DNA from: Daphnia pulex
Lineage: Eukaryota > Arthropoda > Branchiopoda > Diplostraca > Daphniidae
Reading direction: 5' to 3'
Length of the DNA stretch: 64,000 nt
NCBI RefSeq assembly: GCF_021134715.1
Contig: NC_060028.1
Location: forward strand, 9,647,482-9,711,481
Shown: positions 36,691 through 48,162 of the stretch, one piece after another
Numbering within the stretch: position 1 is the first letter of the stretch
Layout: each line of letters opens with the position of its first letter
The notes under the pieces: generated by a model
Seen by the model: the letters and a program-made list of their open reading frames with translations, nothing else
What the model was told of the DNA's origin: nothing
Database searches by the model: none
Program-made: the position numbers and the translations under genes

Positions 36691-37667
36691 AATTTTTATT
36701 GTTGTCCCACAAAAATACCAACACGACGTATCTATAATTAATCAATTAAATTCTGAACTGAAATAAATTTGTATAATTCAACGCATGATGAAATAGATTT
36801 CGACATTCGCCTCTAATCTATGGAATGACACTGCTAAGATAAGACTCCAATTCCTGTTCTAAATTTTCAATCTATATTTTTTCAAAGTTAATTTTGATAC
36901 CTTAATTTATTACTACATTGCGTAAAGTGTAACAGTGTTATTGAGGATTTTTATTCATTAAGGGCAGCAAGTCCGGCAACAGGTTTCTATGACAGGCAAA
37001 TCCTCGCGCAACTTATCGGCGAATCTATCAAATGTGCTGGACTTTCTCTTCGTTAACAAAGCGCATAGTGGCGCATGGCATGACGGCAACCCACCGTGGT
37101 CTTAAACTTGTATATCTCACAGGTGACTAGTTTTATTTATTCGTGCAACAGGTTTACTCCCATTAAAAGGTTTGGGCTTTCTCCGTTTTCACTTTGTGAT
37201 CTCTCTTTCAATTTAGAGTTATTATCCTATTATTCACATAGGCTACAACCGCTACATATTTAGCGCCGCATATAAACAACTTGCAGTATTTTTATTGAGC
37301 TGTTTAATATTTAATTTTTGATGCTTAATTATTATTAGAATATTAATGTAAATGGTTAGAAAAAAAAACCCAAAATGGATTCAACTTTCCACTAAATTGC
37401 CCAGATTCGTAGGTCATAACTAAAATAATATCTTACCCTTTCCTCTGTCAAATTCTTTTTTTAAAAAAATGTAGGGAACGGTACGAGAATTTTACAAACC
37501 CTTACTCTTCATTCCGGTCGGCCATTTTCCCAATTTTTAAATAACCTTGCCCGAGTTTTCATTTCTTTCGAGAGAGAGAGAGAGCGCAAAGTTTGACATT
37601 GTTTGATACACGGTGAAAGCGACCTGCGCTGCGACCCAAAGTCCATTTTCGTCACACAACAGAGAAA
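36691..37667. other. intergenic
   Basis: AT-rich, with a (GA)n run near 37570-37583 just upstream of the next gene, possibly a GAF-type promoter element. Nothing else recognised. Confidence 0.45.
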
Positions 37668-38217
37668 ATGCTTTGGTGGTTGACAAACGTCAAACTGGTT
37701 TTGTTTTTCCTAGTAATTTCTCGACTTTCCCTGGCAGCCAACAAAGCGGAGCGTAACGATACGATCAAGCGCAGCTTTCACGGCGAATCACACGTGTCAT
37801 CTTACGTGACCGTCACTGTCCCCTATGAAAATGACGACTTGATTGCCCGACTTATTACCGACCAACTGGAGACGACCACCGATTCATCAGCCAATCCTCG
37901 TTTTGACAATCAAGTTTCTTCGTCACTAGAAACGGTTTTGAATCGATGCCTCGATAGGCATTTGACAGTCCAATTTTTGGGTCCATTTCTTATTTTTACC
38001 GGCCTCATTGGTCTTCTTAATGGCCCACTTTTCGGAGTCAAAGTGCTTCTCTTCTCCATACAGTTTAACATCGTTTTCCCGACGTTTGTCTGCTTCGTCA
38101 CGGTATGTTGAACCGTTTTTATCCTTTAGTATTTTGCATTTGAGTTAACCATGTTTTGATCGTCAGGAATGGTTTTATCACAATCCAGATCGAGTAGGAC
38201 TTCCTGAACTTTATTGA
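37668..38217 (+). CDS. small signal-peptide membrane protein, unknown
   Basis: Exon 1 (37668 to about 38103) opens MLWWLTNVKLVLFFLVISRL with a likely cleavage after SLAA, then a hydrophilic segment (KRSFHGESHVSSYVTVTVPY) and hydrophobic segments (FLGPFLIFTGLIGLLNGPLF; VLLFSIQFNIVFPTFVCFVT). A 63-bp intron (ends CGTCAG at 38166) leads to EWFYHNPDRVGLPELY and TGA 38215-38217. About 160 aa. I do not recognise the family. The clean splice and signal peptide support a real gene. Confidence 0.65.
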
Positions 38218-38702
38218 GGAAATTTACATATTTCGAGTCATCGTATTTGTTTATGAAAATACTGTGATGCTACTTGGGTTTTTTCCTAAATTATTCATGT
38301 TATCTGTGGTATAAGAATCGTACCATTTCGGGTGGTCTTTGTCCCTCATTTGAAAATCCTTTAATCATTATTTACGTAGAGTAAATACAACGCGTAAAAG
38401 GATATGCGAGGATTTGATAAGTATTCCAGAATCGTCATAGCAACAGCTTTACATGAATATAAATAGTTTAATTTTTGAAGAAGTTGAATCACTTGAATGA
38501 CCCGCGGGCAGTCTTGGCTATAAGCGACCTTGAAACAGTGTGGCTGCGGGCGTCGTCGTTCGTTTATTTCTCTCCCAAAATAATTTCGACAGACGACACG
38601 TTTTGTTTATCCAAGTCAGTTTCTCTCTTTTCTAGCTGGCAACTGCTGCTGTGGTTTCACTCTGATCGTCTTGTTTCTATAAGTCCCAAGAACAAAACAA
38701 TT
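38218..38702. other. intergenic / 5' flank of acyl-CoA ligase
   Basis: No independent gene seen. The start of the next gene is placed at ATG 38703. Confidence 0.4.
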
Positions 38703-40816
38703 ATGGCCATCACTCAACAAGGTTCAGGTTTCATTCTTATTATGATTAAAACTCACAACTTTTTGCTTCTTTTATGTGTAAATGTAATGAAACTTTGTAA
38801 TTTGTCTGAGGCAGCCAAAATATTGAGACACCCGGATGAATATGACGAAACAATCCCAAATCTTACACTAACAGAATATGTCGTTGACAAGATGCGTGAA
38901 TTCGGCAACGATATCGCTTGTGTAATTAAAATGAATTATATTGATTTTGATGTCGTAAATTTATTAATCTATCAATAGTTTTGTTGACATTTCCGTTAAG
39001 ATTGATTCAGACACGAAACAATCGTTGTCGTACAATGAGATTTGCGAAAACATCTTGGCCCTAGCAGCAGGACTCCAAATGAAACTCAATCTCAAACCGG
39101 GCGACATTGTAGCCGTTGCTTTGCCCACCTGTTTGGAGTACTCGATCACCGTCTTGGCCTTGAATTTGTGCGGGGCGACATCTACCTTGATCAATCCTGG
39201 CCAAACCATTTGTATTAAAACATATTATTTTATTCGAGATGAGAAGCTCTCTCAACTAATTGAACTTTTATTATTTAGCTGAATTGACGCACTGCGTTCA
39301 ACTGACGAAACCCAAATTGTGGGTCGGAACGGACAGTTTTAGTAGCAAATTTAGTCAACTCTATCCGGACGTTGCCAGCAGACCGCCTATGATTTTATTT
39401 GGATCAAAGACCAGCAACGGACTCGACTATGCAGGATTGATGGACTCTGGCCGTGGAAAAACTGTTCAGCCAGTGGGTAATACTCCACTAGACTTGGACG
39501 CTTTTATTTTATTCTCCAGCGGGACAACAGGTGTACCTAAAGGTGTCGTCCTAACCAATCTGAATTATGTCGTCACGAGGAAACAGAGCTTGTGAGTCTT
39601 ATTTAACTCGTTTCCATTTTGTGTCTCAACATCGTTAATTGTTTTTGTTTTTTTTTCATACAGGGAATCAACAAAAATTTCTTACAGGGATCCTGAAGAC
39701 GTCACTCTCTTCTTCATGCCGCTGTATCATGCGGCAACACTAAACGGCCTATTTGAATGTTTTATGCGTGGTCTGCGATTTGTCCTGATGCCCAACTTCA
39801 CCTTCGAACTGATGTTGCAATCAATTCAGGAATTTAAAGTGTGTAATCCGTTTTACTCCGTAGGAATTAATACCTAAACAAATAGTTTCTTTCAAATGTA
39901 GATCACTTTGATGTTCCTGGTTCCAGCCATAGCAGTGCAGCTGTTGAAACATCCAGTAGAGAAACACTACGACCTTACTTCATTGAAGATGTTGAGGTCT
40001 GGAGCTGCCGCTATCAGCAAAGAGACGCTTGTTGCCCTTGCCGAAAAGTTTGGTGTCCTTGTTCTGCAACTCTATGGCCTAACTGAAGCCACACTCTGCA
40101 CCCACGGCAATACTTTCACATATAATCGTGATGGAAGTATCGGAGTCGTAGCGCCATTTTGCGAGTCCAAGGTATTATTCATCTTAATTACTTGACTGGA
40201 ATCAAATAACAAATAAAGAACTTTTTAATACTTAGATTGTGGATACAGAAACGGGCGAAGCGCTTGGTCCCAACCAAGAGGGTGAGATCTGCGTAAGAGG
40301 CCCAATCGTGATGAAGGGTTATATTGGCAACGAAGCTGCCACCAAAGAGACGGTGGACACCGACGGATGGTTGCATTCCGGTGACGTTGGCTATTACGAC
40401 GAAGACGGTTTCTTTTTCATCACTGATCGTAAGAAGGAGCTCATCAAGTTCAAAGGACTTCAGGTATCTCCTACCGAATTGGAGAAGATCCTACTGGGCC
40501 ATCCGGAAATTCAGGATGCGGCAGTGGCTCCCGTTCCAGATGAAGTGGCTGGCGAGCTACCTAGAGCTTACATCATTAAGCGGCCAGGCTCGGCTGTGAC
40601 GGAAAACGACATCGCCAAATTTATAGCCGGTTAGTTGTTTTATTTTCCAGTTATTCTACTCGAATTTGTTTTGATATCATTTGTGTTGGTTTGGCAGACC
40701 AAGTGAGTGCGCACAAACGTCTTCGTGGCGGTGTGGTTTTTGTCGACTCCATCCCAAAGACGGCCACGGGCAAGATTATGCGACGTCAACTAAAAACCAT
40801 TAAAAGCAAGTTATAG
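38703..40816 (+). CDS. peroxisomal acyl-CoA / 4-coumarate-CoA ligase-like (luciferase superfamily)
   Basis: ATP-dependent carboxylate-CoA ligase. MAITQQ splices (CAACAAG/GTTCAG to GAGGCAG) to AKILRHPDEYDETIPNLTLT. Exons then give SLSYNEICENILALAAGLQM, LKPGDIVAVALPTCLEYSI, the AMP-binding P-loop FSSGTTGVPKGVVLTNLNYV (39515 on), FFMPLYHAATLNGLFECFMR, the adenine motif LQLYGLTEATLC, the hinge GWLHSGDVGYYDEDGFFFIT then DRKKELIKFKG, and the C-terminal catalytic Lys in PKTATGKIMRRQLK. It ends IKSKL, a canonical PTS1 peroxisomal signal, as in firefly luciferase relatives. About 520 aa. All catalytic motifs are intact. The substrate, probably a fatty or aromatic acid, cannot be told. The CYP4-like gene follows 300 bp downstream on the same strand. 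Confidence 0.95.
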
Positions 40817-41117
40817 TAAAGGGTTCAACGAAATAGTCTTATCTTGTTTTCAAATTATATTTTACACTTGGCCATGTCTGTAGACGTTACAAAATATACT
40901 CTTTATCAGTCTTGAATAATGGGCGGGGTTATAAAGAAAACTAGATTTTGGACTGACGACTAAATAGAATAAATATTTACAGTGCCATTGAATCCATGCA
41001 ATCTAGGAATGAACTATGATGCAAGATAGACTTTTCATGTCGTGAGATTATCGCTTACCAAGCTTATTTTTTATTTGCCATACAAGTATTGCCATTGTTT
41101 ATTTTTGGGAGGCTCAA
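40817..41117. other. intergenic (ligase 3' / P450 5')
   Basis: 300 bp, AT-rich, no gene. Confidence 0.5.
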
Positions 41118-43499
41118 ATGGTCGTTGAAAGTGGAAAGATGTTTCAATATTTTGCTCCGGAATGGATTTCAGCCCCGAATAGCGTTACGCTTTTCACGGT
41201 AATTGTTGTTTTGGCAACTGCCGTTTTATTGGCTATCATTAAGCGGCTCAATTTTATTCTACGAGTGAATCAAATTCCTGGTGCATTTTGCGGATTCACC
41301 ATTTTTGGTAATGCGCCTGTGTCACCCATGTCTCCTGAAGGTAATGTATCACGTTGTTCGTTTTGTACAATCTATTGTCTTTTGTAATCTATTTTATAAT
41401 TGTAGAAATATTCATTTTCATCATGGGCTACGTGCATGTTATGCGATCATGTGGTCCTGTTCTTCGTGTGTGGGCTGGACCCTTTCCAAATTTCATGCTG
41501 TTTACACCTGAGGCATTTGAGGTTAGACGATCAAAAATATCTTCTGTGCAACCGTATAATTATTGCATTGTTTTACTTGTCTATCAAAAACAAATTTCTT
41601 TTGCATGGGTTTGTGACATTTAGACGGTGTTGAGCAGCAAGAAACTGATTGACAAAGGTACTGAATACGGGTTTCTTCATCCTTGGTTGGGTACTGGACT
41701 ACTCACAAGCACAGGTATGTATTATACGTTTTTCATGTATGTATAATGCAAATTATTAATGATATGAGGTTTTTGCTAATGCAGGTAGTAAATGGTCAAC
41801 TCGAAGAAAAATGCTCACCCCGGCATTTCATTTTAAAATTCTTGAAGATTTTTTTCATGTTTTTAACGAACAAAGTCAGGTTTTAATTCAAAAACTCAGC
41901 GCAATTTCCACAACTGAAAAGGATGGCTTCGATATTTATCCTTTTATTTCACGTTGCACTCTTGATATCATATGTGGTAAGTTAGTTGTGTAATGAATCA
42001 GCGAATCAGCTCTTGTTGGCATTTTTAAGTTGAAGGTTTAATTTAGAAACGGCAATGGGCTGCAAAATTGAAGCTCAAACTCGCATCGACAGCGAATACC
42101 TGCAAGCTGTTCTATCGTAAATACCAAATTGGTTTTCTATTTTTAATCGATTTTAGGTGTTATTTATTGCTACAAATTTCACTAGTATAATCTTTAATAT
42201 AGGATGTGCCGAATTTTGAACGTTAGAACAAGTCAACCACTTATGCGGTCCGATATATTGTTCAAATTATCATCACATGGCGCACAACAACGAAGAAATC
42301 TGAAGATTTTACACGGATTTACTGATGGTGTAAATATTAATCATGAATTCACTAATTATTACAAGCCACTAATTGCCATTTACAGGTAATCCAAAAGAAG
42401 AAACTCGAACGAAAGCAACTTAATCTTAACAAAGGACCTACTAGTCCTGGCGATAAAAACGATTTTGTTCCTAGTAAACTTATTTAATGATAATAATTGA
42501 CACGTTCAGCGTATCTAATGCATCTATAATGATTTTAGCAAAGAAACGTCTGGCTTTTCTTGATCTTCTTATAGAGGCTTCCAAGGACGGGGAGTTGTTA
42601 AGCGATTCCGACATTCGTGAGGAAGTTGACACTTTCATGTTTGAAGTAAGCCTAGACGAAAACTAAAAGTTTCACTCATGTATTTATTGAAATCTTGTAA
42701 TATTTTTTTAAGGGCCATGATACGTCAACAGCTGCCATCAGCTGGTCATTACATCTTATTGGAAGCCACCCACCTGTTATGGTGAATTTCACTTTCAACG
42801 CATCTTTAAGCATTGATTAATTTGTGCCGTTTTGCAGGAGTTGGTCTGTAAGGAACTTGAACGTATTTTTGGAAACTCCAATCGTCCAGTTACTATGAAC
42901 GATTTAAATGAATTGAAATACCTTGAATGTTGCATCAAAGAGGCTCTGCGCTTGTTCCCAAGCGTCCCCATAATGGCACGTAATCTAAGAGAGGACACAG
43001 TCATACGTAAGTTACATGAATATTTTTCCACTTAAAGCTATTATTGAATATTATTTTGTGCCTTTGTTGTTTTACTATACTCTAGACGATTACATCTTAC
43101 CTGCCAACACGACGGTGTTGCTTGTTACGTACTATCTTCATCGGGACCCCAAGTACTATCCTGATCCGGAATTATTTCAACCTGAGCGATTCTTTGAAGA
43201 GAATAATCGAGGACGCCATCCCTATGTTTACGTTCCTTTTAGCGCAGGGCCACGGAATTGTATCGGTAAAATTTTACACAGCATTTTATTCTCACTGGAA
43301 ATATTAAAATTGGCGTCACATTACAGGTCAAAAATTTGCCATGATGGAACAGAAAGTGATCTTGGCCAACATTTTCCGCAATTTTCACTTGCAAGCCAAA
43401 GATAAGAGAGATGAAATTGTCCTTTTGAATGAAGTGGTGCTTCGTCCACGTGACGGAATACGTGTTCATCTAACACCTAGACTAAAAGAATCTTTGTAA
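41118..43499 (+). CDS. cytochrome P450, CYP4 family (CYP4C-like)
   Basis: ER-anchored monooxygenase. It starts [20 protein letters not shown]; the anchor is [18 protein letters not shown]. Exons give [74 protein letters not shown] (CYP4 helix C), [38 protein letters not shown], the I-helix [20 protein letters not shown] (CYP4 signature), ExxR in [40 protein letters not shown] and the heme loop [19 protein letters not shown] (Cys ligand, split by an intron at about 43265-43326). It ends LTPRLKESL. All P450 landmarks are intact over about ten exons. CYP4 enzymes hydroxylate fatty acids, hormones or xenobiotics. Confidence 0.95.
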
Positions 43500-44419
43500 A
43501 CAAAAAAAATTATAGCCAAGGTAACAAATAAATTGCCTGTAGGTTGTAGCATGTGATATTTCCAAAAGGGATTTCTGTTTTTTCCTACTCACATCCATCA
43601 TTCTTTATTTTTTGCATCGATGTTTTTCTCAGTTTACACCTGTTTAGCTTGCTGGTTTAATTTCATCAAATTTCCACGAAGTAATATGGAAACGCCTAAC
43701 GCAACAAACGCGATCTTACTCGTTCTCTTGGATAGTTGAATAATTGAATTGAATTTTTTTATAGTTAAATCTATTGATCGTCGCAAGGTGGCGTTGAAAC
43801 TTGAAAAATGTACTATCCACCAGCAGGTGGCGTTCGTCATTTTACATTGAACCGATTAAGGATTAAACTTCATTAGGTCATGCGTCATGCCCCGTCGAAA
43901 TTCTGATAGAAATTGGAAGCCATTGAAAAAATAGCCAATCATTTGGTTGAGGGTTGGGCTGGCAGGCTGCCACCAGCATATTGTTGCAAAGATCATTGAG
44001 TTGTTTGATTGTAGTGAACTATTTGGTAAATGATCCTGTTCCCACACAAGTTTGCTTTTGTTTCTTGATTGCATAACTTGTGTTACCCATGGGTGTTTAG
44101 TGTCCTGTTACCCCCCAAATGTGTTTGAAACAGCCCATGTGATACCTTTGCTTTTCAAGAATCTAGCAATATTGAACCAGTACTTAACGAAATGAACAGA
44201 AACATGCAGTGAGACCTACCTACACAAGACAGACACAATGTTTGCTTGAAATCAGAATTCAAGTATGAATTGGACATGGATTGCAGTTTCACACCAGACA
44301 ACAAAATATCAGTGTTCAAGAAAAGCTAGTGAGAAGGATGTTATTATTGGTGTAAACTGTAAAGTTGTGCAGAATTGACAATATGGACAGCCCAGTTTGT
44401 TAAGTGTGTTCAGACTTGC
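43500..44419. other. unique left flank of the palindrome
   Basis: No gene. It contains a CTCF-like core CCAGCAGGTGGCG (43820-43832) and a related AAGGTGGCG about 45 bp before it, within 0.6 kb of the palindrome edge. Confidence 0.45.
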
Positions 44420-44777
44420 AGTTCTACATCATACTTCAAGTTGTTACTTCCTACGTTGGTGTCCATGCTGTGTTGAACTGTTAGGCATATTTTATCGTCG
44501 ATATGTCGTCTCTTGCTACCTGTACCTGCGTTGAGGTAATGCTAAATGTTCAGATTCATTTTATTATTGACTTGTAATTAAATCTGCGCTGCTTCACTTG
44601 ATCCATTGGTGAAACCGTGAAACTAATTAGAGGTTGTTGTCGATAAATTAAAAGTGCATATTTGTGCTCCCTTCCTTTCTGTGGCCCCGTTTCCCTATTT
44701 GCAACAGAGTCTCTGTGATTAGCTGTGACTGTGCAATTTGTGCATGCAAACAACTTAGGATTCAAAACACATGACTA

Positions 44778-45385
44778 GATGTCGGCAGTGTCGCCCTTGT
44801 TGTTGATACTTCGTGAAACGAGGCAAAAAGGGCGAAATAACAAATTGTACATAATTAATAATACTTATATTCCTGTGATTTCATATACCAAATTGAACTT
44901 CGTAACTTATGTAGGTTTAATCTTGACATTTTTCCTTATTTTTATACTGTACCAACTTATTTCTTCAAATTCTAGATGCCTAATGTCAGTCATTCCAACA
45001 GGTTGACGTAGTGCTCAGTCAATTTCCATCCATTAGGCCCATCATGCTGTCAAAAGCCTAAAACTCATGGTTGAAGTGCAAATGTGCCGAGAGTATTTCC
45101 CCATTACTGCTACCAGACCATTACAATTCAGATTTTCTTATAACATAGGTGTCCTTGGCTCCTTGCGCATGAACCATAGGATCTTTTCTGAATCTCACAA
45201 TTTTGGTGGCTTACCCTGCAACAGCATGTTTGTTGTTATGGCTGTTTTACTTCTGTTTAGAAGGCAACCCAGCTAAGAGATAGGTAGAGTTTTATTTCTC
45301 ATAGGTAATTTTGTGTAAATATATAAATAACGTAGAGAATTTTCATGAAGAGACGAAGAGTGTGAAGTGAACCTGCCATGTGTGT
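44778..45385 (+). repeat. outer ~600-bp terminal repeat, left arm
   Basis: Starts near ATGTCGGCAGTGTCGCC and shares long blocks (GTGAAACGAGGC, CAAATTGAACTTCGTA, GATGCCTAATGTCAGTCATT, CCATCATGCTGTCAAAAGCC) with 51425-52032 in inverted orientation, at roughly 80-85% identity by eye. It therefore bounds the arm like a long TIR. Confidence 0.75.
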
Positions 45386-45822
45386 GTACATGTACCAGAT
45401 CTGTACATGAAAACATATGTACATGAGTACAGATATGTAAAAGGCAAAATTTTTATTTCTTTAATAATAATCCATAGCTAATAATCATTTTATTCTTTCC
45501 AACAGATCTGCAAACACGAGGTTATGAATTTCGTTTTGGGGTCAATGGAGTTGGCGGTGGTTGCCGTTACTGGCCTTTTGCGACGTCTTGATATCAGTTT
45601 GAAATAATAGTTCTGAACTCTGGGGAATCCTCACTCATACTCGAGGTAACTTTGCAGTTAACAGGAGTTTAAGATTCGTTACGTTTTTTGCATGTCTTTG
45701 TTGTGTTTTTTTGCATGCAAGTCAACCTGCAGACAGGTCGGCCAGTTTGTTTCAGTATGTTTCTGGATGTGCTTCACGCTTGAAGGTCAAGGGAAAGACA
45801 TAACGTAAAACTGGCATGCGGT

Positions 45823-46152
45823 GGTGTAGAGGTTGGGTGAGAATGACACGTGTTTCAACATTATCAAGTAGGTACAATAGCCGCAAGGTTAAGCTATTTG
45901 ATATTCATTTTGATATTTTGGTTTTTGTAGACCCATCCCCAGCAACGTCTACCTAAAGAAGGAAAGGCCAGTTTGCATTTCAATCGAAGGTCATGGAGAT
46001 CATTACGAAAAGGTGTCATACAGTGGAGAAGAGGTTGGGTGAGAACGGTACGTTTTGCATCATTATCAAGAAGGTAAAAAAAGCCGCAAGGCTTGAGAGG
46101 AGGGGTGAGAAAAAATTGTATAAAAGGCGGGAGAAAGTCGATAGGTATCAGT
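45823..46152 (+). promoter_or_regulatory. promoter of Tyr-rich copy 1: duplicated upstream module, TATA, Inr
   Basis: Two copies of a module (GAGGTTGGGTGAGAA, an ACGTGTT- or ACGTTTT-type core, a CATTATCAAG block, GCCGCAAGG) lie at 45833-45893 and 46024-46094. TATAAAAG at 46119-46126 and an arthropod initiator TCAGT at 46148-46152 follow; the A at 46150 lies 31 bp from the first T of TATA, ideal spacing. Mirror at about 58125-58454. Confidence 0.7.
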
Positions 46153-46213
46153 CGAGTGAGTGTCTCCGACACGGCAACAGCTGCAGTATTCGTCGTAATA
46201 TCAGTTCGCAATT

Positions 46214-46497
46214 ATGGGTAAATATTCATTTTTAATTTCGAGTCGTAAATCTATTCTACCTTGTTTTGAGTTGTTGATACGACTAGTTATCTTAGAAAAA
46301 TAATGTCCAATTGTTTATTTTATTGCATAGTTAATTATGGCGTTGTGTTGCTGTTGGGTGTTGTATCGTTGATGTTGACCACGAGAGAAAATCTTTTAAA
46401 AGGAAAGAAAAAGGGCAACGGAAGTCAATCGAGTAAGCATCTCCGAACGGCAGCAGCTGCATTCTTCGTCGTATTATCAGGTCACAATCACGGGTGA
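46214..46497 (+). CDS. chimeric small secreted protein from a truncated Tyr-rich gene (copy 1)
   Basis: Exon 1 ends ATGG at 46217 before GTAAAT; exon 2 starts at 46331. The joined frame gives the family signal peptide MVNYGVVLLLGVVSLM, then instead of Tyr-rich repeats it runs LTTRENLLKGKKKGNGSQSS and on to LSGHNHG, stop at 46497. The downstream part is the promoter/first-exon sequence of another copy read as protein, so a deletion fused the signal-peptide exon to it. The TATA promoter is intact. About 56 aa. Whether it is expressed is unknown; it may be a pseudogene. Confidence 0.5.
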
Positions 46498-47218
46498 ATA
46501 TTCTGTATTTCTACGTGGAATTTTGTATCAATTTCTATTTTTTCTGTTTGATAATCTGTCCGTTAGTGTTGAATATTTAATGTAGTCTGGTTAACTATTC
46601 CTTGAGACTATACTTTAGAACTATACTTTAGAATGTCTTAAATTTAAGTATGTTTTCTTAATCCATTTAAAGTTTCAACAAGTTCCAACTGATGTAGTGT
46701 TTAATAATTATTTTTCCATTACCGTAGATGATTTGGTTGTGGCCAGACCCGACCAAATTTTTTGCTTTCCACTCTCTCCTAATTATCTCTCTAAATGGGT
46801 AAAATATGTAGAATGAATAAGTTTAGAATATTTATTTTAAAGCTGTTGGGAATATAATTCTTTGAAAAAATCAAGTGTGTTAAAATAATGTGTTTGATTA
46901 CGAAGCTGCTTATAACACTTGTTACTTTTGTTCCTCTTAGGTTCCTGATTTGTTTGATGATCGTGTGTCATCAAATTTGACTAGAGTTCTGAATTCTTAG
47001 TGATGGACTGTTTGCAGAATAAAATAGAATTTGACTGATGATACATATATTTGGCCAGGATTCAGACGCTGGCCAGGATGGCGATGTTGGTGGATGAGAC
47101 GCGTCGCAACCATCTCTAATTCACCAAAGTCAATCTGCAGACGGGTTGGTGAACGCTTGAAGGTCACGGGATTAGGTAAAACTGTCGTCTGTCGTGCAGT
47201 GGTGTGCAGTGCAGTGCA

Positions 47219-47345
47219 GAGGTTGGGTGAGAACCATGCAGTGGTGTAGAGGTTGGGTGAGAAAGTCTGTGCAGTGGTGTAGAGGTTGGGTGAGAACCGT
47301 GCAGTGGTGTAGAGGTTGGGTGAGAACGACACGTGTTGCTTCATT
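47219..47345 (+). repeat. tandem promoter-module repeat (4 units)
   Basis: GTGGTGTAGAGGTTGGGTGAGAA recurs with a period of about 29-31 bp (47220-47325), ending in the ACACGTGTTGC block. This is an amplified form of the upstream module in front of copy 2. Mirror at about 56932-57058. Confidence 0.8.
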
Positions 47346-48072
47346 TCCAAGCAGGTACAATTGCCGCAAGGCTTAGGAGGTGAGTCAGGGTAAGAAAAAG
47401 TAGTATAAAAGGAGAGAGAAAAGTCAGTTTGAGATCAGTCGAGTGAACATCTCCGACACGGCAACTACTGCTGCGCACCATTGGTAACCAACCTCCTTCT
47501 TCATCGTTTAACCAGTTCGCAATCACGGGTAAATATTCTGTTTTTTTTTTTTTTACATTGAGTTTTGTATCAAATCACTTTTGACTACTTTTTTATCTGC
47601 CAGTTGTTGGTGAATATTAATTTTTAAATTTATTAATTCTCTAGTTAACTATGGCGTCGTGCTGCTGTTGGGTGTTGTATCGTTGATGGCTGGGTCGACC
47701 ACTGGTGTACCGATGTCTCCTGGGTCCGCAATGCTGCTGCCTCCCACACAACAACAACATACGCAACCACCGGATACTACACCACCAAGGCTCCAGAGTC
47801 CTACCACAACTTAGGATGCCCCGAGCTACTACACCGAAGCTCTGAAGTATAACTCTACCCCGAGCCACACCAACAAAGATCCGGCGTACAACACCAAGGC
47901 TCCCAAGTACTACACCACTAAGGCACAGGAATACTACACGATTACGTATGCTGCCCCTGCCTACTACACCGAGGCCCCTAATTACTACAACACTGAAGCA
48001 CCCAAGTACTACACTACAACCTACACTGCCCTAAGCTACTACATTAACGCCCCGAAGTATTACTCTGCGTAA
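47345..48072 (+). pseudogene. Tyr-rich secreted protein gene copy 2, decayed
   Basis: TATAAAAG at 47404-47411 and an initiator TCAGT at 47435 are intact. The expected ATGG at the end of exon 1 reads ACGG (47524-47528), so the start codon is lost. Exon 2 from 47645 still encodes NYGVVLLLGVVSLMAGSTTG. Parts of later frames show the family repeats (YYTEALKYNSTPS, NTKAPKYYTTKAQEYYT, APAYYTEAPNYYNTEAPKYY, INAPKYYSA then TAA 48070) with at least one frame change and one TAG between. The parent was a secreted Tyr/Thr/Pro-rich structural protein. Confidence 0.72.
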
Positions 48073-48162
48073 AAGGAGTCGTTAAAAAAGAAGATGTAAA
48101 AAGGAGTGAGAAAAGGTGGTAGAACATTTGATAATTTAGTTACAATTGAAAAATCCATCAAT

